DNA of 64,000 nt from JAWVFM01 sp963843315 (GTDB taxonomy: Bacteria > Actinomycetota > Thermoleophilia > Solirubrobacterales > 70-9): assembly GCA_963843315.1 (NCBI GenBank), contig CAWJJU010000003.1, positions 124,001 to 188,000 of the forward strand, read 5' to 3'. Positions 33,619-40,872 of the stretch are shown one piece after another (the first letter of the stretch is position 1; the number at the start of each line of letters is the position of its first letter). The translations under genes were made by a program, and so were the position numbers. Below the pieces are notes generated by a model. It searched no databases. It was not told the DNA's origin and saw nothing but the letters and a program-made list of their open reading frames with translations.

Positions 33619-35165
33619 GCAAGCGCCACGGCCCCGCCGCGGCGGGGGTCGCCGGCGCCGCCGATCTCGCCGGTCTCGGGGTCGCGCGCGACCGCGTGGA
33701 CGCCCCCGAAGAACATGTCGGACTTGCTCCAGCGCACCACCTCGTAGGCCTTGGCCTCGAGAGCGCGCAGCGCGTCCTCGTCGACGCCGGGCTCGGCCTG
33801 CACCGCTCCCGCCTCGAAGTGCATGCGCGGGCCCTCCACGGCGTCCTTTGCCCAGGCGTCCTCGACCACGAGGCGCACGATCGCCTGGAGGATCGCCGAG
33901 CGGATCCGGTTCGAGCCGCCGCTGCCGAGGACCATCTCGACCTCGCCGCCGCGCAGCACGACCGTCGGGGACATCATCGACGGCAGGCGCAGGCCCGGCG
34001 CGAACTCGTGAAAGCCCAGGGGGTTCAGATCCTCCTCGCCCAGCATGTTGTTCACGTGGACTCCGGTGCCCGGCACGACCACGCCGGAGCCGGTTCCGTT
34101 CGAGCAGGTGACGCTCGCGCAGCAGCCGAAGGAGTCCAGCGCGGAGATGTGGGTGGTGGAGCCCATGCGATCGGCGGGGCCGTCGAGGCCGGCCGACGAA
34201 GCGCGCCGCCCGGCGGCCACCCGGCGAGCGGCGGCCTCGATGCGCTCGCCGGAGAGCACTCCGGCCAGCAACCCCTCGCCGTGCAGGCCGCGGTTGAACT
34301 CGAGAGTGCGAACCGACTGCGCCTCCTCCATGGCCAGCACGATGGCCTCGGGGTCGGCGCGGCCCGCGCGGTCGAGAACCGCCAGCGAGAAGGCGATGAG
34401 GATGCCTCCGGCCGACGGCGGCGGGTTGGTCAGGATCTCGCGCCCGCGCAGCTCCGCGCGGACCGGCTCGCGGTCGATCGGCTCGTAGGCGGCCATGTCG
34501 GCGGTGGTCAGCGTGCCGCCCCGCTCCAGGACCCAGCAGGCGACCGCCTCCGCGACGTCGCCGCTGGTGAACGGCTCGGCGCCCTCGGCGCCCAGCCGCT
34601 CCAGAGCGTCGCCGAGGTCCGGCCAGCGGAAGACGTCGCCCTCCGCCAGCCGCCGGCCGTGCGGCTCGTAGATCTCGCGCGACTCGGCGTACTCGCCGAA
34701 CACAGGCTCCAGGAGCTGGTGCATGTAGGCCTGCTGCGCGTTGACGCGGACGCCCTCGCGCGCCAGCGCCGCCGCGGGGGCCGCCAGCTCGGACATCGGC
34801 GCCGACCCGAAGCGCCTGAGCACGTACTCGAGGCCGGCCGGGCAGCCGGGCACTCCGCACGAGGCCGCTCCGATGTTGAAGACCTGAGTGGCGTCGCCGA
34901 AGTGCACGACCACCGGGACGAGCTCCGCCCCCCGCTCCTCGCCGCCCCGGCCGGGCACCTCGACGAAGAAGTCGACGAGAGCGTCCTCCTCGGGCGTGTG
35001 CACGAGCATGAAGCCGCCGGCGCCCATGCCGGTGAGCCCGCTCTCGGTCACGAACGACGTGAGCACGGCGGCAACCGCGGCGTCGACGGCGTTCCCGCCC
35101 TCCCGCAGCACCCGCGCGCCCGCCTCCGCGGTCAGCGGATGGCCCGCAGCGACGGCCCCTCTCAG
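33615..35165 (-). CDS. ggt: Gamma-glutamyltransferase
   Basis: N-terminal-nucleophile hydrolase/transferase acting on gamma-glutamyl compounds; about 516 residues. VAAGHPLTAEAGARVLREGGNAVDAAVA and TGMGAGGFMLV open the large subunit. The autoprocessing and nucleophile Thr is in ADRMGSTTHISALDSFG, and GVHVNNMLGEEDLN, PSMMSPTVVL and GSGGSNRI follow. There is no signal peptide. No ATG, GTG or TTG lies near the conserved start. The best fit is CTG at 35165, overlapping the ftsZ stop as CTGA; an upstream start would overlap ftsZ extensively. The position downstream of ftsZ is probably operonic. Confidence 0.88.
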   Translation of the reverse strand: MRGAVAAGHPLTAEAGARVLREGGNAVDAAVAAVLTSFVTESGLTGMGAGGFMLVHTPEEDALVDFFVEVPGRGGEERGAELVPVVVHFGDATQVFNIGAASCGVPGCPAGLEYVLRRFGSAPMSELAAPAAALAREGVRVNAQQAYMHQLLEPVFGEYAESREIYEPHGRRLAEGDVFRWPDLGDALERLGAEGAEPFTSGDVAEAVACWVLERGGTLTTADMAAYEPIDREPVRAELRGREILTNPPPSAGGILIAFSLAVLDRAGRADPEAIVLAMEEAQSVRTLEFNRGLHGEGLLAGVLSGERIEAAARRVAAGRRASSAGLDGPADRMGSTTHISALDSFGCCASVTCSNGTGSGVVVPGTGVHVNNMLGEEDLNPLGFHEFAPGLRLPSMMSPTVVLRGGEVEMVLGSGGSNRIRSAILQAIVRLVVEDAWAKDAVEGPRMHFEAGAVQAEPGVDEDALRALEAKAYEVVRWSKSDMFFGGVHAVARDPETGEIGGAGDPRRGGAVALA

Positions 35166-36694
35166 TTCGGCAGGAACTCGGGGACCTCGACGTTGAGGTC
35201 GCGCGGCTGCGATTCGAAGTTCTTTGCCGTTCCGGCCCTGCGGTCGGCCGGGCGGCGATGCGCGGCCTGGGTGGGGCCCGGGACACGTCGCTGGCTGCCG
35301 CCGTTGCCGTCGCCCCGGCGGCCACGGCCGTCGAAGCGGGTGGCGATGACCGTGACCCACACCTGGTCGGCCAGGGACGGGTCGATGTTGGCGCCGAAGA
35401 TGATGTTCGCCTCCGGGTGGGCCGCCTCCTGGACCACCTTGGCGGAGTCGGACACCTCGAGCAGGCTCAGATCCTCGCCCCCGGTGATCGACAGCAGGAT
35501 CGAGCGTGCCCCGTCGACCGACGTCTCGAGCAGCGGCGAGGAGATCGCCCTCTCGGCAGCGGTCACGGCACGCGACTCGCCCGTGCCCATGCCGATGCCG
35601 AGCAGCGCGGGACCGGCGTCGCGCATCGTCGTGCGCACGTCGGCGAAGTCGAGGTTGATGAGCCCCGGAAGGGTGATCAGCTCCGAGATGCCCTGCACTC
35701 CCTGGCGCAGGACGTCGTCGGCGACCTGGAAGGCCTCCATCATCGACGTCGTCCGCGCGAGAACGGATAGCAGGCGCTCGTTAGGGACGACGATGAGGGT
35801 GTCGACCTCCTGGCTCAGGGCATCGATTCCCTTGTCCGCCTGCTGGGCACGACGGGTGCCCTCGAAGCGGAACGGCCTGGTGACGATGCCGACGCACAGG
35901 GCGCCGACGTCGCGAGCGAGGCGGGCGATAACGGGGGCGGCGCCCGTGCCGGTGCCACCGCCGACGCCGGCGGTGACGAAGACCATGTCGGAGCCCTTGA
36001 GCAGGCGCTTGATCTTGTCCTGCTCCTCGAAGGCCGCCCGGTAGCCGAGCTCGGGGTCCGAGCCTGCGCCCAGGCCGCGGGCGACGCCGCTGCCGAGGTG
36101 GACCGTCACGTCGGCGCTCGACTGCTGAAGCGACTGGAGGTCGGTGTTGACCGCCATGAACTCGACGCCCGGCAGGCCGGCCTCGACCATGCGGTTGACG
36201 GCGTTCACGCCTGCGCCGCCGACGCCGACCACGCGGATCATCGGCTCGTGGGGGACGGGCGGTCCCGCGTGCTCGCCGGCGCGCGGCTCCTCGCGACCGT
36301 AGAACGGCGGCTCGGGATCGAGCGGCTCGTCGGAGAAGATCCTGCTGAGCCGCTCCTTGGGCTCCGGGATCACGCGCTCGACGCCGGGCGCCTCGGTGCG
36401 GTAGGCCCGCGCCGGGCGCGAGGGCTCGGGCTCGCCGGCCGGCTCATCCAGATCGATGTCAAAGGGCCCCAGCGGGTCGCTCTCGTCCTCGCGCTCGGGC
36501 TGCGGGTCCGGCTCGCGCGGCGGCGGCGGCTGCGACTGCGACTCCGGCGGCAGCACCCGCGTCTCGTCCTCACGCGCCTCCTCGGGCGCGGGAACGCTCG
36601 GCTGCGAGGTCGTCGGCTGCTCGTCCGACGCGGTTGAACGGAAGAGATCGGCGAGCGGACCCTCGCGCATGCTGGCCCGCTTGTTACGCGCCAT
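35162..36694 (-). CDS. ftsZ: Cell division GTPase FtsZ with long N-terminal extension
   Basis: A tubulin-like GTPase forming the division ring. The conserved core begins at residue 152 (MIRVVGVGGAGVNAVNRM) and has the GTP signature VTAGVGGGTGTGAAPVIA, VPNERLL and the T7 catalytic loop NLDFADVRTTM. The C-terminal peptide DLNVEVPEFLPN should bind partners. The first 151 residues are extra: disordered, acidic and Pro-rich, after a short motif (REGPLADLFRS). The ATG at 36694 overlaps the parA-like stop by 11 bp, which supports the long start; an ATG at residue 152 is the alternative. It sits outside a classical dcw cluster. Confidence 0.94.
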   Translation of the reverse strand: MARNKRASMREGPLADLFRSTASDEQPTTSQPSVPAPEEAREDETRVLPPESQSQPPPPREPDPQPEREDESDPLGPFDIDLDEPAGEPEPSRPARAYRTEAPGVERVIPEPKERLSRIFSDEPLDPEPPFYGREEPRAGEHAGPPVPHEPMIRVVGVGGAGVNAVNRMVEAGLPGVEFMAVNTDLQSLQQSSADVTVHLGSGVARGLGAGSDPELGYRAAFEEQDKIKRLLKGSDMVFVTAGVGGGTGTGAAPVIARLARDVGALCVGIVTRPFRFEGTRRAQQADKGIDALSQEVDTLIVVPNERLLSVLARTTSMMEAFQVADDVLRQGVQGISELITLPGLINLDFADVRTTMRDAGPALLGIGMGTGESRAVTAAERAISSPLLETSVDGARSILLSITGGEDLSLLEVSDSAKVVQEAAHPEANIIFGANIDPSLADQVWVTVIATRFDGRGRRGDGNGGSQRRVPGPTQAAHRRPADRRAGTAKNFESQPRDLNVEVPEFLPN

Positions 36695-37892
36695 TGTGAG
36701 TCAGAACCTCCTGCGCCAGCTCACGGTAGTAGTTGGCTGCGTTGCTCTTCGGATCGTACTTCAGCACGCTGGCGCCACGGACGGGAGCCTCCGCGAACTT
36801 GATCGCCTTGCGAATGCGCGACTTGAACACCAGCTCGCCGAAGTTCTCCTCGAGGATCTCGACGGCCTCCTTGGCGTGCACTGTGCGCGAGTCGAGCATG
36901 GTCGGCAGGATGCCCTCGATCACGACCCGCGGATTGAGGTTCTCGCGGATCATCTCGAGGGTGTTCTGAAGCTGGACGAGCCCGCGCATCGACAGGTACT
37001 CGCACTGCACCGGCACGATGACCTTGTCCGACGCCGTCAGCGCGTTCACGGTCAGCAGGCCGAGGCTCGGCGGCGTATCGATGCAGATGAAGTCGTAGTC
37101 GTCCTCGACGGCCTTGAAGGCCTTCTCGAGAGAGCGTTCACGGCCGATCTGCGCGCTCATCGCGATCTCGGCGCCGGCCAGGTCGATGGATGAGACCGCG
37201 ACGTCGATCTCCTTGCTGACGATCACGTCCTTGATCGGGATGTGATGGACCAGCACGTCGTACATCGACTTCTCGACCTTGTCGGGGTCGATGCCCTGGC
37301 TCATCGTCAGGTTGCCCTGCGGGTCGAGGTCGACGACCAGCACGTCGTGACCGGACTCCTTGAAGGCAACCGCAAGGTTCAGCGTGGTCGTCGTCTTGGC
37401 GACGCCCCCCTTCTGGTTGGCGAAGGAGATGATCTTCGCCCGGCGCTCGGGCGGCTCGGCGGCCGCCGCGACCGGATCGCTCATCCGGGGCCGAGCCGGC
37501 TCGCGCATCGGCGCCAGCGCCTCGGCGACGCTGATCCGCTGCTGGTCCTCGGAGTCGGGCTCGACCTGGTTGACGGGCGGTGGGGTGACCGCGCGCGTCA
37601 CGACGGGCTCGGCAGCCTCGGGCTCGGGCGGAACAACTCCGCCGACATCCTCCGCTCCGCGTCCCGGAGCAACTCCGTCGACATCCTCCGCTTCGCGTCC
37701 GGTGTCGCCGGGTTCGGGCGCAGCCGGGGCGGCAGGCTCGGCGCGATCTTCCGCGACTTCGTCGCTAGCCTCAGCCGACTCGGGCTCGGGGGTCACCGCC
37801 TCCTCCTCGAAGTCCGGGGTTTCGTCGACGGTAGGCGCCGGGTGGGCCGGCGCGTCGTCCTGGCTACGCGGTGCACGATTGAAAAAGCCCAT
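36684..37892 (-). CDS. ParA/MinD-family ATPase with disordered N-terminal extension
   Basis: A deviant-Walker P-loop ATPase. The core from about residue 151 reads KIISFANQKGGVAKTTTTLNLAVAF (Walker A with signature Lys), VVDLDPQGNLTMSQG, FICIDTPPSLGLLTVNAL and PVQCEYLSMRGL, as in Soj/ParA. The 150-residue N-terminal part is acidic and Pro/Ala-rich, starts MGFFNRAP and contains a 12-residue direct repeat (from DNA at 37635-37703). Start ATG 37892 is preferred; ATG 37925 is possible. No parB is adjacent. Overlap with ftsZ suggests a function in placing the division ring rather than plasmid-like partition, but this is inference. Confidence 0.9.
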   Translation of the reverse strand: MGFFNRAPRSQDDAPAHPAPTVDETPDFEEEAVTPEPESAEASDEVAEDRAEPAAPAAPEPGDTGREAEDVDGVAPGRGAEDVGGVVPPEPEAAEPVVTRAVTPPPVNQVEPDSEDQQRISVAEALAPMREPARPRMSDPVAAAAEPPERRAKIISFANQKGGVAKTTTTLNLAVAFKESGHDVLVVDLDPQGNLTMSQGIDPDKVEKSMYDVLVHHIPIKDVIVSKEIDVAVSSIDLAGAEIAMSAQIGRERSLEKAFKAVEDDYDFICIDTPPSLGLLTVNALTASDKVIVPVQCEYLSMRGLVQLQNTLEMIRENLNPRVVIEGILPTMLDSRTVHAKEAVEILEENFGELVFKSRIRKAIKFAEAPVRGASVLKYDPKSNAANYYRELAQEVLTHNGA

Positions 37893-37933
37893 TTGATCGC
37901 GGTTATTCGCACGAGCGGGCGGCATTCCTTCTC

Positions 37934-38902
37934 ATGCAACCGCGAGGGCTCGTCGGCGCGACTGCGATCATCCTCGGGGTGAGGGACCTCCTCGACAAGC
38001 GGCTCGTCGTCGTCACGGGCAAGGGCGGGGTCGGCAAGTCCACCGTCGCGCTGGCGATGGGCATGGCCGCGGCGAGGGCGGGCAAGCGGACCATCGTCTG
38101 CGAGGTCGCCGCCCAGGAGGGCCTCTCGCGCGTCTTTCATCGCGCGAAGGTCGGCTTCAACGAGACCGAGCTGTCCGAGCGGCTGTGGGCGATCTCGATC
38201 GACCCGGACGAGTCGATGCGCGAGTACGTGCTGCTGCAGCTGCGGGTGCGGGCCGCACGGGATCTCCTGTTTCGCTCGCGCATCTTCAGCTACCTGACGG
38301 CGGCCACGCCCGGCCTGCGCGAGCTGGTGACGGTCGGCAAGATCTGGGAGCTCGCGCAGCCCCAGCGCAAGGTGAAGGGCCGCGAGGGCTACGACCTCGT
38401 CGTGGTCGACGCTCCCGCCACGGGCCACGGCGTGGGCTTCCTGCAGACGCCCAGGACCTTCGCCAACGTCGCCAGGGTCGGGCCGATAGCGGGCCAGGCG
38501 GAGGCGCTCGACGCGTTCCTCACCGATCCGGAGCACACCGGGGTCGCCATCGTCTCCCTGCCGGAGGAGATGCCGGTCAACGAGACGGCGATGCTCGAGC
38601 ACGACATCTCCGAGAAGGTCGGCGCCTCGGTCGACCGCATCTTCATGAACGCCCTCTACCCGGAGCGCTTCGACGACGACGAGGCCGCGCGCATGGAGGA
38701 CGCCCTGCCGGCCGCCGGGGGCGCCGCCCGGGCGGCTCTCCTCGATGCCCTTCGCGAGCGCCGCCGTGCGGAGGTGCAGGCGGGCCAGCTGGCGCGGCTG
38801 GAGGAGATGACCGCGACGCCGGTCACGCGCCTTCCGTTCCTGTTCGAGCCGGAGCTCGGGGTCGAAGACGTCGGCCGGCTCTCGGAGCTGGTGACGGCAT
38901 GA
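37934..38902 (+). CDS. Get3/ArsA-like ATPase, first of a pair (Rv3679-like)
   Basis: An anion-transporting-ATPase-family P-loop protein, 322 residues from ATG 37934 (GTG 37979 gives 307 and starts nearer the domain). The Walker A is VVVTGKGGVGKSTVALAMG with the signature Lys of the deviant P-loop. DLVVVDAPATGHGVGFL is the switch-II region. The following gene encodes a second member, overlapping by ATGA, so they are expected to form a heterodimer as Rv3679-Rv3680 do. No arsenite pump gene is nearby; handling of membrane-protein or envelope clients is a possibility. Confidence 0.88.
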   Translation: MQPRGLVGATAIILGVRDLLDKRLVVVTGKGGVGKSTVALAMGMAAARAGKRTIVCEVAAQEGLSRVFHRAKVGFNETELSERLWAISIDPDESMREYVLLQLRVRAARDLLFRSRIFSYLTAATPGLRELVTVGKIWELAQPQRKVKGREGYDLVVVDAPATGHGVGFLQTPRTFANVARVGPIAGQAEALDAFLTDPEHTGVAIVSLPEEMPVNETAMLEHDISEKVGASVDRIFMNALYPERFDDDEAARMEDALPAAGGAARAALLDALRERRRAEVQAGQLARLEEMTATPVTRLPFLFEPELGVEDVGRLSELVTA

Positions 38903-40053
38903 GCGCCGGGATCGCCGAGCTCCTGGAGGGCAAGCGCGTGGTGATCTGCGCCGGCTCCGGCGGCGTCGGCAAGACGACGACCTCCGCGGCGATTGCGGCC
39001 GGCATGGCAGCGCGCGGTAAGAAGGTCGCCGTCCTCACGATCGATCCGGCCAAGCGCCTGGCCGACTCGCTGGGCCTGCCCGAGCTCGGCAACACCGAGC
39101 GACAGGTCGCCCCGGAGCTCTTCGAGGCCGCCGGCGTCGGGACGGAGGGAGGCGAGCTGTGGGCGATGATGCTCGACGCCAAGGCGACCTTCGACGAGGT
39201 CGTTCGCGAGCATGCCCCAGACGACGAAACGCGCGACCGGATCCTGGGCAACCGCATCTACCAGCAGCTGTCCGCCGCTCTGGCCGGCTCGCAGGAGTAC
39301 ATGGCGATGGAGAAGCTCTACGAGATCTGGTCCGACGACCGCTACGACCTGCTCGTCCTCGACACTCCACCGACCCGCAACGCCCTCGACTTCCTCGACG
39401 CGCCCAAGCGGCTGACCCAGTTCATCGAGGGCCGCGCGCTCCAGGTGTTCCTGCGGCCCACGGGCTTCGCCACGCGAGTGATCGGTGGCGGCACATCGAT
39501 CATGTTCTCGGTGCTGCGCAGGATCACCGGAGTCGACCTGCTGGAGGACCTCGCCGAGTTCTTTCAGGCCTTCTCGGGGATGGTCGGCGGGTTTCGCGAG
39601 CGCGCGAGAAAGGTCAACGAGCTGCTGAGCGCCCCCGAGACGAGCTTCCTCGTGGTCTGCGGCCCGCAGGGCGAGCCCATCTCCGAGGCCGTGTACTTCC
39701 AGCAGCGACTCGACGCCGCGGACATGCCGTTCGGCGGGGTCATCGTCAACCGCGTCCAGTACGACGTCAGCTCGGGCGAGTCGGACGAGACCGACCCGGA
39801 GGCCGAGCTCAGCGATCTGCTCGGCGCGGATCTGGCCCCGAGGGTCGCCTCCACGCACCGCGACTTCCTGGCCCTGGCCCGGCGCGACCGCGCCAACGTC
39901 GCGCGCCTCGCACGCGAGATGAAGACCGACTGCGTCATCCAGGTCCCGGACCTCGACGAGGACGTGCACGACCTCGCCGGGCTCATGGAGATCAACCGCT
40001 ACCTCTTCGCCTCGGGCGCGGAGGAGCGGGTGGCGCTCGCCGCCGAGCGTTGA
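38899..40053 (+). CDS. Get3/ArsA-like ATPase, second of a pair (Rv3680-like)
   Basis: A 384-residue partner of the preceding ATPase. The P-loop is VVICAGSGGVGKTTTSAAIAAG, where the signature Lys of the deviant Walker A (KGGxGK) is Ser. VLTIDPAKRLADSLGL (adenosine/switch I) and LLVLDTPPTRNALDFLDAP (switch II) are intact. The middle region (EFFQAFSGMVGGFRERARKVNELL) resembles the client-binding helices of Get3-type proteins. ATG 38899 overlaps the upstream stop, and its own stop overlaps the dsbA-like start (TTGA), so three genes form one coupled unit. Confidence 0.9.
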   Translation: MSAGIAELLEGKRVVICAGSGGVGKTTTSAAIAAGMAARGKKVAVLTIDPAKRLADSLGLPELGNTERQVAPELFEAAGVGTEGGELWAMMLDAKATFDEVVREHAPDDETRDRILGNRIYQQLSAALAGSQEYMAMEKLYEIWSDDRYDLLVLDTPPTRNALDFLDAPKRLTQFIEGRALQVFLRPTGFATRVIGGGTSIMFSVLRRITGVDLLEDLAEFFQAFSGMVGGFRERARKVNELLSAPETSFLVVCGPQGEPISEAVYFQQRLDAADMPFGGVIVNRVQYDVSSGESDETDPEAELSDLLGADLAPRVASTHRDFLALARRDRANVARLAREMKTDCVIQVPDLDEDVHDLAGLMEINRYLFASGAEERVALAAER

Positions 40054-40742
40054 CCGAGGCCCGCCGCAGGCGCCTCTGGCAGCTGGGCGCGGTCACGGTC
40101 TTCGCGCTGCTGATCGCCGCCGTCGTCATCGCGGTCAGCCGATCGGGCTCGGAGTCGCTTCAGCACCTGCCGGCGGACCGCGCGGCGACGGCCAGGCTCT
40201 TCGCCGGCATCCCCCAGGACGGCCAGACGCTCGGGCCCCGAGGAGCCGGCGCGACGCTCGTGGAGTTCGCCGACCTCCAATGTCCCTTCTGCCGCGAGTT
40301 CACCACCGACACCCTGCCCGACGTGATCGACCGCTACGTCAGGCCCGGAAAGCTCCGGGTGCGGTTCATGCCGCAGACGATCATCGGCCCCCAGTCCGAC
40401 AACGCCGCGAAGGCGGCTCTGGCGGCGGGCGAGCAGAACCGCCTGTGGCAGTTCACGGACCTCTTCTACCGAAACCAGGACGACGAGAACTCGGGCTACG
40501 TGACGAGCGAGTTCATCCGGACCCTGTTCGAGAACACGCCCGGGCTGAACGCGAAGCAGGCCGAGGCGGACGCCGACTCGCCTGAGGTCGAGGACCTGCT
40601 CACCCGCTCGCGGAACCTCTTCGACGCCGACGGGCTCAGCGCAACGCCCACGTTTGTCCTCGCCTCGCCGGGCACGGACACCCAGCACCTGGACGCGGCG
40701 GAGGTTCTCCCGGCGCTCGAGCAGACGCTCGGCTCCGGGTAG
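40050..40742 (+). CDS. Membrane-anchored DsbA-like thiol oxidoreductase
   Basis: 230 residues from TTG 40050, overlapping the upstream stop (TTGA). A signal anchor (LWQLGAVTVFALLIAAVVIAVS) is followed by a DsbA/DSBA-thioredoxin domain with the active site LVEFADLQCPFCREF (CPFC), a helical insertion, and the cis-Pro loop SATPTFVLASPG. It probably forms or shuffles disulphides outside the membrane. Coupling to the Get3-like pair suggests that the three serve the same group of membrane or exported proteins. Confidence 0.9.
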   Translation: MTEARRRRLWQLGAVTVFALLIAAVVIAVSRSGSESLQHLPADRAATARLFAGIPQDGQTLGPRGAGATLVEFADLQCPFCREFTTDTLPDVIDRYVRPGKLRVRFMPQTIIGPQSDNAAKAALAAGEQNRLWQFTDLFYRNQDDENSGYVTSEFIRTLFENTPGLNAKQAEADADSPEVEDLLTRSRNLFDADGLSATPTFVLASPGTDTQHLDAAEVLPALEQTLGSG

Positions 40743-40746
40743 GCCA

Positions 40747-40771
40747 AGGCCGCCGGGGTCTCCGGCGGCCT
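40747..40771 (+). terminator. Hairpin terminator after dsbA-like gene
   Basis: A perfect 10-bp stem AGGCCGCCGG/CCGGCGGCCT with a 5-nt loop begins 5 bp after the stop and is followed by a moderately pyrimidine-rich stretch (GACCTGCTCTTCCT). It ends the Get3-like/DsbA unit on the plus strand. Confidence 0.7.
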
Positions 40772-40809
40772 GACCTGCTCTTCCTGGGTGATCGGAGAGA
40801 AGTTAGGTA

Positions 40810-40872
40810 TGAGGGCCTTTAGGTCCGAAACCAGCATGTGAGGACGGCGAAGCCGTCCGCGAGGTATTCAGG
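40810..40872 (-). repeat. Two-hairpin dispersed element, copy 1
   Basis: Read on the minus strand it starts at the stop of the 631-residue gene. It contains GCGGACGGCTTCGCCGTCC (7-bp stem), then ACATGCTGGTTTCGG, then a second AAAGGCCCTCA arm. About 47 of 62 positions match the copy at 57590-57651, including all of the first hairpin and the linker ACATGCTG-TTTCGG. Confidence 0.75.

Noticed and set aside
31813..35325. A very long minus-strand open frame of 1170 codons
   Set aside because: Only its 3' third (cyclase) has family similarity. The rest is antisense to the LonN-domain gene or in the wrong frame of ggt, with the Arg/Ala/Gly bias of shadow frames in GC-rich DNA.
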